Assembly: GCF_018785265.1 (NCBI RefSeq)
Contig: NZ_WQPK01000008.1
Location: 62,001-126,000, forward strand
Origin: Collinsella aerofaciens
Lineage (GTDB): Bacteria > Actinomycetota > Coriobacteriia > Coriobacteriales > Coriobacteriaceae
Reading direction: 5' to 3'
Length of the DNA stretch: 64,000 nucleotides
Shown piece by piece: positions 57,796 to 64,000 of the stretch. The notes beneath the pieces were generated by a model. It ran no database searches, was not told the origin of the DNA, and saw nothing but the letters and a program-made list of their open reading frames with translations. Position 1 is the stretch's first letter. The number at the start of each line of letters is the position of its first letter. Made by a program: the position numbers and the translations under genes.

Positions 57796-59133
57796 TTAGG
57801 AGTTCGCCAGGTAGTGCTTGATCTCCCACTCGGTGATCGTAGACTCAAATTTATGCCACTCGTCGCGCTTCTTTTTAAGGAAGAAGCTGTGGATGTGCTC
57901 GCCGAGGGCATCCTTCATAAACTGCGAGTCCTCAAACACGTCGAGTGCCTCTTTGAGCGAGCGCGGCAGCGGCGTGTAGCCGGCCTCGACCATCTGACGG
58001 TCGGTAAGCTTGAGCGTCTCGGCCGTGGCCTCGGGCGGGAGCTCCAGCTTGCGCTCGATGCCGTCGAGACCAGCCGCCAGCGTGACGGCGTTGACCAGAT
58101 ACGGGTTGGCCATGGGGTCGGGGCTGCGAAGCTCGATGCGCGTGGACAGCTGCTTGCCGGGCTTGTAGACCGGGATGCGGACCATACTCGCGCGGTTGCG
58201 CAGGCCCCACGTGGCGTACTGCGGCACGGAGTCGCCACCCGTGGTGATGCGCTTGTACGAGTTGACCGTGGGGTTGGTGATGGCGCTAATCTCGCGCGCG
58301 TGCGCCAGGATGCCGGCCATGTAGTGCTTGGCGATATCGGAGAGGTGGTACTTCTCGTCGTCTTCGCCCCAAAAGACGTTGTTGCCGTCGTGGTCGAATA
58401 GCGACTGGCACAGGAACATAGCGCTGCCGTCCTCGCCCGCCAACGGCTTGGGCATAAAGGAGGCGTGGCACCCGCTCTCGTAAGCCTGCTGCTTAATGAT
58501 GAGCTTTGCCGTGGTGATGGCGTCGGACATGCTCAGGGCCTCGGCGTGGCGCAGGCTCATGCCGTGCTGCGAGCGGCCGGCGGCGTGGAAGGTGTACTCC
58601 ACGGGCACGGACATCTTCTCGAGCGTGAGGACCGTGTTGCGGCGCAGGTCGCGAGCGGCATCGCTCACCGAAAGATCGAAGTAGCCCACGTTGTCGAGCG
58701 GCTCGGGGGTGTGTTCGTCGGGGAAGTAGTAATACTCCAGCTCAGCGCCCACGTTGAGCAGATAGCCGGCCTTCTCGGCCCTGTAGAACATGCGGCGCAG
58801 GGCATCGCGCGGGTCGCCGGCAAACGGCTTGCGATCGGGAGTGCACACGTCGCAGAACACGCGGGCGACGCCGTTATGGCTCGGGCGCCACGGCAGAATC
58901 TGGAAGGTCGAAGCATCGGGAAACGCCAGCATGTCGGCTTCCTCGGGCGTGGCAAAGCCCTCGATGGCGGAGCCGTCAAAGCCAATACCCTCCTCAAAAG
59001 CGACCTCGAGGTCCTCGGGGCTAATGGCAAAGTTCTTGAGGCGGCCGAGAATATCGACAAACCACAGACGCACAAAGCGGATGTCACGCTGTTCTACGGA
59101 GCGGAGTACGTAATCGATGTTCTGCTGGTTCAT
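57796..59133 (-). CDS. Glutamine synthetase paralogue with degenerate metal site
   Basis: A 445-residue GSI-alpha-length protein with a well preserved fold: FVDILGRLKN, GIGFDGSAIEGF, ELEYYYF (Glu131, Glu133), NPTVNSYKR, RNRASMVRIP and RIELRSPDP (Glu334). Three metal ligands are replaced: the usual HHEVAPGQHEI reads HAAGRSQHGM (both Glu lost, Ala184 and Gly191) and the usual GSGMHxHxSL reads GSAMFLCQSL (Phe240 for the His). The enzyme is therefore unlikely to make glutamine; a regulatory or altered role is inferred. It is co-transcribed with the GlnR-like gene. ATG 59133 has GGGGAG upstream. Confidence 0.85.
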   Translation of the reverse strand: MNQQNIDYVLRSVEQRDIRFVRLWFVDILGRLKNFAISPEDLEVAFEEGIGFDGSAIEGFATPEEADMLAFPDASTFQILPWRPSHNGVARVFCDVCTPDRKPFAGDPRDALRRMFYRAEKAGYLLNVGAELEYYYFPDEHTPEPLDNVGYFDLSVSDAARDLRRNTVLTLEKMSVPVEYTFHAAGRSQHGMSLRHAEALSMSDAITTAKLIIKQQAYESGCHASFMPKPLAGEDGSAMFLCQSLFDHDGNNVFWGEDDEKYHLSDIAKHYMAGILAHAREISAITNPTVNSYKRITTGGDSVPQYATWGLRNRASMVRIPVYKPGKQLSTRIELRSPDPMANPYLVNAVTLAAGLDGIERKLELPPEATAETLKLTDRQMVEAGYTPLPRSLKEALDVFEDSQFMKDALGEHIHSFFLKKKRDEWHKFESTITEWEIKHYLANS

Positions 59134-59198
59134 GTCGCTCCCCTTTCTTTCGGGCGGGTTTCGACTGATCTATATCGCAGATACTATCGCAGAAAAAT

Positions 59199-59214
59199 GT
59201 TTCCGCAGGGTTAA
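59199..59214 (-). promoter_or_regulatory. GlnR-like half box upstream of the GS paralogue
   Basis: On the minus strand TTAAC-cctgcg-GAAAC matches GTnAC-n6-GAAAC at all but the first base, 66 bases upstream of the start codon. It would give autoregulation of the operon. Confidence 0.4.
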
Positions 59215-59267
59215 AGCGTATCAAGCGCTCAAAAAACGTGTGCGAACAGGCAGTTGCGAACGAGCGG

Positions 59268-59639
59268 CTAGCGTTCAGATTCGGAGACAATTTGTCTACA
59301 GGCTCGTTCCAGCGCAGGGAACTCCATCGTCACTGCATCCCAAACAACCGAGCGGTCGACATTGCCGTAATCATGCGCAAGATAATTTCTCATGCCGATA
59401 ATTCCACGCCATTCAATTTCGGGATGAAGCCGCTGCGAGCGTTCCGACAATTTGCCCGCTTCTTCCGTCACCCTAAGCGCACACATCAAAAGGGAGTCCG
59501 CCAACGCCCTCGTCCGCACGTCATTCGCATGCAGAAACTGGTCCTCGGTGATATCAAAAGCCTTGATGCGCTCGTTCGTTTCGGAGATGGCCTCCAAAAC
59601 CTCTTGGGCGCGAAGGCTGTCTGACTTACGCGCGATCAT
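59268..59639 (-). CDS. hepT: HepT-like HEPN ribonuclease toxin (DUF86)
   Basis: A 123-residue all-helical HEPN protein. The catalytic Rx4-6HxY motif is GMRNYLAHDYGN (~83-92). HepT toxins cleave RNA and are silenced when MntA AMPylates the Tyr of this motif. The gene overlaps the upstream antitoxin by 14 bases. The start is ATG 59639. Confidence 0.88.
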   Translation of the reverse strand: MIARKSDSLRAQEVLEAISETNERIKAFDITEDQFLHANDVRTRALADSLLMCALRVTEEAGKLSERSQRLHPEIEWRGIIGMRNYLAHDYGNVDRSVVWDAVTMEFPALERACRQIVSESER

Positions 59640-60120
59640 AAAGGATCACTCCTTCGCGCTCGATTACCGCGGCAAGTTCGTCATCAAGATGATCACTAGA
59701 GACGAGATCAACCTGCCTCCCGGTTTCTTTGCGCACCGCCTCGCCAAACGCCGACAGCGCAAAAAGACCAAAGCCCTGCTCGCGATCGACTTCGAGACGC
59801 AAGTCAATATCACTATCGGCATGCGCCTCGCCACGGGCATACGAACCAAATAGAATCACGGTTTTGATGGCGGGAATCGTGCTGGCTGCCTCGCGGACGG
59901 CGGACTCAATCTGGGCAGTATCCAAAATGCCCGCCGCGGCGCTTTCGCTCGCAGAGCTTTTACCAAGTGAAGGAACAAACGGCAGAGAGCGCTCGCGCAG
60001 CATCTGCCTCATAAACATATTGACCGCAACAGACGAAGTCATGCCAAGCTCTTCGCACAGTTCGGCAAATGAGTCTTTAATTGACGAGTCCACTCGCACA
60101 CTCAGCACAGACGCAGCCAT
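59626..60120 (-). CDS. RelB/DinJ-MNT fusion antitoxin
   Basis: A 164-residue two-domain protein. Residues ~1-50 (MAASVLSVRVDSSIKDSFAE, then SVAVNMFMRQMLRE) form a DinJ/RelB ribbon-helix-helix DNA-binding domain. Residues ~65-164 form an MNT nucleotidyltransferase with ILFGSYARGEAHADSDIDL (GSx10DxD) and a third Asp in QVDLVSSD. MntA normally lacks the first domain. It would both repress the operon and AMPylate HepT. ATG 60120 has AGGAGG upstream. Confidence 0.85.
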   Translation of the reverse strand: MAASVLSVRVDSSIKDSFAELCEELGMTSSVAVNMFMRQMLRERSLPFVPSLGKSSASESAAAGILDTAQIESAVREAASTIPAIKTVILFGSYARGEAHADSDIDLRLEVDREQGFGLFALSAFGEAVRKETGRQVDLVSSDHLDDELAAVIEREGVILYDRA

Positions 60121-60129
60121 GGATACCTC

Positions 60130-60161
60130 CTGTATGACATTGTCTATATATTATCATACAG
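60130..60161 (-). promoter_or_regulatory. Promoter and operator of the HepT module
   Basis: CTGTATG (60130-60136) and CATACAG (60155-60161) are perfect inverted arms flanking an AT-rich -10 region (ATGATAATATATAG on the minus strand). It is a likely binding site for the RelB-like domain of the antitoxin. Confidence 0.5.
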
Positions 60162-60162
60162 A

Positions 60163-61185
60163 CTAGCGCGAGGTCGAAGCGCGGTGTTCGATGTGGCCGG
60201 GGACCTCGATACGCTTGGGGGCGAGCTTTGCGGCCTCGCCCACCGTGGTGGTGACGACGTCGATGCGCTCGGACAGACGCTCGACCACGCGCTCGGCAAT
60301 GGTGAGGGTGTCTTGCGCGGCCGTAGTGACGCCGCCAAAGAGCACGTGGTTCCAGGGGTAGTCATCAAACGTCGCAATCTTAAGACCCGCCGGCAACGAG
60401 GGTCCCAGCTGCGCTAGCGCCTCGGTCAGACGCAGGAAAACCAGGCCGTTGACGGCGATGAGGCCGAGCCTTTTGCCCGCATAGCCGCGGATGGTCTCGT
60501 CCAAGCGGCCAACGCCCGTGGCACCGCCATCGGCCAAGGTGACAACCTCGCCGGCAAGGCCGCGGTGCAAAAGCTCGTCGGTAAAGGCCTCGGCGCGCTC
60601 TCGACGCACGGGGCTGTCGTCGCTTGCCTCGGTGAGCAGGCACAGGCGCTCGCTGCCAGCGGCGGTCAAGGCGTCTACCAGGCCGGCGACCAGCTCACGG
60701 TTGTTAGATGTCACCAGATCGACACCGCCGTCGGCAACGTCGCGGTCGAGCAGCACAACGGGCAGGCGCCCCGCGGCCGCGGCGATCGCCTTGTCGTTGC
60801 CTCCGCAGGTGTTGACGACCAGGCCGTCCACGCCGGCATCGATAAGTCTGGTGAGCGACTCGGCCTCCTTGGCGGGATCGTTGCCGCTAATGGCCGTCAT
60901 GAGCGAGCAGCCGCGCGCGGCGGCACTGGCGGAAAGGCCCTCGAGCATAGCGCTGGAGAACGGGTTGGCGATGTCGGCCAGGATCACGCCGATGAGGTTG
61001 GTGCGCGAGCTGCGCAGATTGCGCGCGGCAGCACGTGGGCGATAGCCGGTGCGCTCGATAACCGCCGCGATGCGAGCGCGGGTTTCCTCGGTCATCTGCC
61101 CGGGGCGGTTGTTGAGATAGCGCGAGACCGTGGCCGGGCTCACGCCCGCCTCGGCGGCAATGTCCTTGATTCTCATCTGCGCCAT
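60163..61185 (-). CDS. LacI-family transcriptional regulator
   Basis: A 340-residue repressor. The N-terminal HTH is MRIKDIAAEAGVSPATVSRY, then the hinge helix PRAAARNLRSSRTNLIGVIL. A periplasmic-binding-protein-like sensor domain of the KdgR-like type follows, with VVLLDRD and VTSNNRELVAGLV. ATG 61185 is chosen; ATG 61176 three codons later is also possible. It is divergent from kdgK, whose promoter carries two LacI-type sites, so it probably responds to KDG or a related sugar acid. Confidence 0.88.
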   Translation of the reverse strand: MAQMRIKDIAAEAGVSPATVSRYLNNRPGQMTEETRARIAAVIERTGYRPRAAARNLRSSRTNLIGVILADIANPFSSAMLEGLSASAAARGCSLMTAISGNDPAKEAESLTRLIDAGVDGLVVNTCGGNDKAIAAAAGRLPVVLLDRDVADGGVDLVTSNNRELVAGLVDALTAAGSERLCLLTEASDDSPVRRERAEAFTDELLHRGLAGEVVTLADGGATGVGRLDETIRGYAGKRLGLIAVNGLVFLRLTEALAQLGPSLPAGLKIATFDDYPWNHVLFGGVTTAAQDTLTIAERVVERLSERIDVVTTTVGEAAKLAPKRIEVPGHIEHRASTSR

Positions 61186-61271
61186 GGCGCACCCCGTTTC
61201 CCAATTGTCAGCAGTCTGAGCCATTTTAGGCATTTTTTTAAAAATCTCGCTTGCAAAACGCTGTAGGTGAG

Positions 61272-61316
61272 TATACTACAACTCGAAACGAAACCGATTT
61301 CGTAAACCGATTTCGG
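61272..61316 (+). promoter_or_regulatory. kdgK promoter with two LacI-type operators
   Basis: -10 TATACT (61272-61277). Directly downstream are CGAAACCGATTTCG (61289-61302) and TAAACCGATTTCGG (61303-61316), two adjacent copies of a GAAAyCGrTTTC-like LacI-family site. Occupancy would block transcription start. Confidence 0.75.
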
Positions 61317-61319
61317 CAA

Positions 61320-61377
61320 GCGTTGGCGCGGAGGTGCAAAGATGTACCCTACCGTCTTGGCACCTCCGCGCCAACGC
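61320..61377 (+). other. Long perfect leader hairpin before kdgK
   Basis: GCGTTGGCGCGGAGGTGC (61320-61337) is fully complementary to 61360-61377, an 18-bp stem with a 22-base loop in the 5' leader, 43 bases before the start codon. There is no U-run. It may protect the mRNA 5' end or be a protein-binding site. Confidence 0.6.
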
Positions 61378-61420
61378 CATATCAAAGGTGTACGCACGAG
61401 CAAGAAGGAGCTGCGCGACC

Positions 61421-62455
61421 ATGGGTAAAACGGTTCTTACCTTCGGCGAAATCATGATGAGGCTCTCGCCCAAAGATCATCTGCGCATTGAGCAGGCAAC
61501 CGAGTTTGACGTCCGCTACGGTGGCGCCGAGGCCAACACCGCTCTTTCCCTGGCCTACCAAGGCGACAAGGCCGCTTACGTATCCGTTGTCCCGGCCAAC
61601 CGCCTAGGCGAGTGCGCGCTGCGCTCGCTGAAGGCCTACGGCGTCGACACAACGCGCGTCGTGCGTCAGGGCGACCGTCTTGGCTCCTATGTGTTTGAGG
61701 TCGGCGCCTCGCAGCGCGGCAACGGCTGCGTCTACGACCGCAAGTTCTCTGCCATCAACATGGCCAAGCGCGACGTCTTTGACTGGGACGAGATCCTCAA
61801 GGGCATCGATGTCTTCTATTTCTCCGGCGTGACCCCCGCCGTCTCCGATGAGATGGCCGCCGCCTGCAAGGATGCGCTCGCCGCCTGCCGCGCCAAGGGC
61901 ATCACCACCGTGTGCGACGTGAACTATCGCGGCAAGATGTGGTCGCCCGAGAAGTCGCAGGCCACCATGAAGGAACTCCTGCCGCTCGTCGACATCTGCA
62001 TCGCCAACGACGAGGATGCGCCCGCCGGCCTCGGTATGACCTGCGTCTCTGGCTCCCTTGCCCACGGCATCGAGGAGCGCGACACCTATGTCGAGATGGC
62101 CCGTCAGATCTGCGCCGAGTACGGCTGCAAGAAGGTCGCCTCGGTCGTCCGCAACATCTCCTGCGTCGAGCGCTCCATCTGGATGGGCATGCTCTTTGAG
62201 GCCGAGAGCGGCGAGCACTGGTTCTCCCCTGCTCACGACGTGCACGTACTCGAGGGCGTTGCCGCCGGCGACGCTTTCAACGCCGGCCTCGTCCATGCCC
62301 TCATCAACGACTTTGACCCGCAGGACGCTGTCAACTACGCGATTGCAGCCTCGATCCTCAAGCTCACTATCAAGGGCGATTCCAACTTGGTGACCGCAGA
62401 CGAGATCGCAGCCGCGGCATCCGCCGCCGACGGTGGCACCCGCGTCGCCCGTTAA
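61421..62455 (+). CDS. kdgK: 2-dehydro-3-deoxygluconokinase, PfkB family
   Basis: A 344-residue sugar kinase that phosphorylates KDG to KDPG, the substrate of Eda encoded next. It has MGKTVLTFGEIMMRLSPKD, the substrate-binding GGAEANTALSLAYQG and the C-terminal PfkB signature VAAGDAFNAGLVHAL with catalytic Asp. ATG 61421 has AAGGAG 10 bases upstream. The specific substrate is inferred from the neighbour. Confidence 0.88.
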   Translation: MGKTVLTFGEIMMRLSPKDHLRIEQATEFDVRYGGAEANTALSLAYQGDKAAYVSVVPANRLGECALRSLKAYGVDTTRVVRQGDRLGSYVFEVGASQRGNGCVYDRKFSAINMAKRDVFDWDEILKGIDVFYFSGVTPAVSDEMAAACKDALAACRAKGITTVCDVNYRGKMWSPEKSQATMKELLPLVDICIANDEDAPAGLGMTCVSGSLAHGIEERDTYVEMARQICAEYGCKKVASVVRNISCVERSIWMGMLFEAESGEHWFSPAHDVHVLEGVAAGDAFNAGLVHALINDFDPQDAVNYAIAASILKLTIKGDSNLVTADEIAAAASAADGGTRVAR

Positions 62456-62709
62456 TTCGTTCCCCATTCCGCGGGCCGCAGCTTTCCAATCCCATACCCC
62501 TGCGGGCCGCTCCCCGATTCCTCCGGCCGGGCAAAACCACCAGTCCCATTCCGGTTTTGCCTGGCATTCCCTACATGACTGGTCGAGCAGCCGGTTTTGG
62601 AATTGCTTGAACCCCAAGCAGTGCCTCCGATAACCAATCCAAAATCGGCTCCTGACCAGCACATTTGGCAATCACGCGCCCATGCGCGCCACACATCGAA
62701 AGGAACATC
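62456..62709 (+). other. kdgK-eda intergenic region with several imperfect inverted repeats
   Basis: It contains GCGGGCCGC twice (near 62478 and 62511), a stem GGCAAAACC...GGTTTTGCC (near 62532-62561) and a longer imperfect pair around CCGGTTTTGG and CCAAAATCGG (62590-62653). CCGGTTTTG occurs twice. No gene; it may set the kdgK:eda ratio. The eda ribosome-binding site AAAGGA is at the end. Confidence 0.4.
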
Positions 62710-63351
62710 ATGTTCGATCAGTTCTACACCACGCTTGAGTCCCTGGGCATCGTGCCGGTCGTTGTGCTCGACAAGGTCGAGGACGCCGCTCCGCTCGCCC
62801 ACGCCCTTATGGCAGCTGGCATGAAGTCCGCCGAGGTCACCTTCCGCACCGCCTGCGCCGCCGAGTGCATCGCCGCTATGGCCGAGGCCGAGCCCGAGAT
62901 GTGCGTCGGCGCCGGCACTGTCCTGACCGTCGAGCAGGTCGAGCAGGCCCGCGCAGCCGGTGCCAAGTTCATCGTCTCCCCGGGTTACAACGAGGACGTC
63001 GTGAAGCACTGCATCGACATCGACCTGCCCGTCCTTCCCGGCACCGTGACCCCCTCCGAGGTCACCGCAGCCGAGAACCTGGGCCTCAAGGTCACCAAGT
63101 TCTTCCCCGCGTCCCAGTATGGCGGCCTGAACACCATCAAGGCCCTCGCCGCTCCGTTTGTCGGTCACCGCTTTATGCCTACCGGCGGCGTGAGCACCGC
63201 CAACGTCGAGGAGTACCTGAGCTCCTCCGCCATCATCGCCTGCGGTGGCACCTGGATGGTCAAGCCGGCCCTGTTTGCCGACGGCGACTTCTCCAAGGTC
63301 GAGCAGATCGCCCACGAGGCCATGGACGTCGTCGAGAAGGTCCGCGGCTAG
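62710..63351 (+). CDS. eda: KDPG/KHG aldolase
   Basis: A 213-residue class I aldolase that splits KDPG to pyruvate and glyceraldehyde-3-P. It has the catalytic Glu in SAEVTFRTACA (~41), VGAGTVLTVEQV, and the Schiff-base Lys in KVTKFFPASQYGG (~130), then FMPTGGVSTANV. ATG 62710 has AAAGGA upstream. With kdgK it forms the lower Entner-Doudoroff/hexuronate route. Confidence 0.95.
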   Translation: MFDQFYTTLESLGIVPVVVLDKVEDAAPLAHALMAAGMKSAEVTFRTACAAECIAAMAEAEPEMCVGAGTVLTVEQVEQARAAGAKFIVSPGYNEDVVKHCIDIDLPVLPGTVTPSEVTAAENLGLKVTKFFPASQYGGLNTIKALAAPFVGHRFMPTGGVSTANVEEYLSSSAIIACGGTWMVKPALFADGDFSKVEQIAHEAMDVVEKVRG

Positions 63352-63368
63352 GTTTAGCTCTCTATCGT

Positions 63369-63409
63369 GAAAGGGGGGCGTGCCCTAAACCTCGCCCCCT
63401 TTCTTTTAA
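63369..63409 (+). terminator. Rho-independent terminator of eda
   Basis: GAAAGGGGGGCG (63369-63380) pairs with CGCCCCCTTTC (63393-63403) and is followed by TTTT. Confidence 0.88.
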
Positions 63410-63508
63410 AGCGGCTCGGAAGCGCGCCGTTTCCGTCACGAACAAGAACCAAAACCGTCTTGTATGCTGATAGAACGTGACGGAAGCGACACGCCTCCAA
63501 GCCGCTTT
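63408..63508 (-). repeat. Element C: 33-bp imperfect inverted repeat, probably an RNA hairpin
   Basis: Arms 63408-63440 and 63476-63508 match at 28 of 33. Four of the five exceptions are G-U pairs when read on the minus strand, against one on the plus strand. The loop contains a small stem ACAAGA...TCTTGT. No coding frame. Confidence 0.5.
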
Positions 63509-63570
63509 GCCTACTCGGCTGGCCGTCGCGCTCAACTAAGCCACTTCGACAAAAGCCGAGCCACCAAAAC

Positions 63571-63637
63571 AGCTGCGGTGCCGTCTGGAGGAATGGACCC
63601 TTGCTTCCGGTCTTTTCCTCCAAGCGGCGCCGCAGCT
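63571..63637. terminator. Long hairpin, likely terminator of the GntR-type gene
   Basis: AGCTGCGGTGCC...TGGAGGA (63571-63592) pairs with 63616-63637 with two non-Watson-Crick positions. The plus strand continues TTTT, and the minus strand continues GTTTTGG. Confidence 0.6.
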
Positions 63638-63744
63638 TTTTCGTGCCCCGATGTGCCCCGTCACTTGCGGTGGAATACGGACTGCCTACACCATCAGAGC
63701 CGCAAAACAATCCCTATTTCACCGCAACTAAATAAAGGGACAAA

Positions 63745-64000
63745 TTAGATGGCCGAGTCTTTGGACAGCTCAAAATAGTCGGGATGCAAGGCGATAACCG
63801 GGCCCTGCTCCTCGGGCATCAGGTGCAAGTGCGTCTCTGCCAGATAGCTCGCCGTGTCGGTATCGCCCCTCTTAATGGCCTCGAGAATCCGGCGATGCTG
63901 CCGACGAATCGGCTCCCAATCCAGGTCCTGCGACACCATACGCAACCAGTTGTATCGCTCAAAATGTGTGTTGATGCTCTTCATCCAATCCCACAACATG
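63745..64000 (-). CDS. GntR-family (FCD domain) regulator, C-terminal part (runs off the right edge)
   Basis: The last ~85 residues of a FadR/FCD-type ligand-binding domain: PIRRQHRRILEAIKRGDTDT, then ASYLAETHLHLMPEE, with the His pair of the FCD metal site. The HTH would lie outside the window. Next to kdgK-eda it may regulate hexuronate or sugar-acid genes. Confidence 0.75.
   Translation of the reverse strand, partial: MLWDWMKSINTHFERYNWLRMVSQDLDWEPIRRQHRRILEAIKRGDTDTASYLAETHLHLMPEEQGPVIALHPDYFELSKDSAI

Noticed and set aside
57796-59133. Gamma-glutamylpolyamine synthetase (PuuA-like) as the identity of the GS paralogue
   Set aside because: PuuA-type enzymes keep the metal ligands that are lost here, and no polyamine genes are adjacent.

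Overview
The window is a stretch of high-GC chromosome from a gut actinobacterium of class Coriobacteriia, most likely Collinsella or a close relative. This is judged from protein and codon style, the rplM-rpsI-glmM order, an orphan GlnR-type regulator and a tmRNA tag ending in ALAA; no database search was possible. About 52 protein genes, one tmRNA and many palindromic intergenic repeats can be supported.

Layout. 1-536 is the start of a type III glutamine synthetase. 963-7429 is a methionine/one-carbon operon (metF, a free-standing MetH reactivation domain, metH), interrupted by an AT-richer restriction-modification pair. 7538-13635 holds a PFL/UPF0210 protein, a methyltransferase, yhbY and a 999-residue SARP/STAND regulator. 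14084-17955 is rplM-rpsI-glmM-crr-nagB. A patatin-like protein, a 62-bp palindromic tandem array and ssrA follow. 20351-29076 carries a PIN toxin-antitoxin pair, a P1B ATPase with its small partner, a heterodimeric ABC exporter and an AraC regulator. 29300-32801 is gatCAB. 33128-43111 is a sortase-pilus locus with an AbiE-like pair between sortase and pilins. 43616-50134 has a HAD phosphatase, an MFS transporter, moaA and a moaC-mobB fusion, and a MATE pump. 50188-52705 has a frameshifted MerR regulator and a low-GC secreted cysteine-protease-like gene with a small companion. 52741-60120 has ligA, an HtrA protease, a GlnR-like regulator with a degenerate glutamine synthetase paralogue, and a HepT/RelB-MNT toxin-antitoxin pair. 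60163-63351 is Entner-Doudoroff-type sugar-acid catabolism (LacI regulator, kdgK, eda), and a GntR/FCD regulator runs off the right edge.

The most interesting signals are as follows. (1) Two distant 3'-UTR copies of the same structured element (8916-9057 and 29159-29292) share conserved single-stranded motifs while their stems change with compensation. (2) A G10 tract puts the pilus tip adhesin out of frame, which suggests phase variation. (3) A glutamine synthetase paralogue has lost three metal ligands and is co-transcribed with a GlnR-like regulator; GlnR-type boxes lie before both it and glnN. (4) An antitoxin fuses a RelB ribbon-helix-helix to a MNT nucleotidyltransferase. (5) Several families of intergenic palindromes and a MITE-like element recur.
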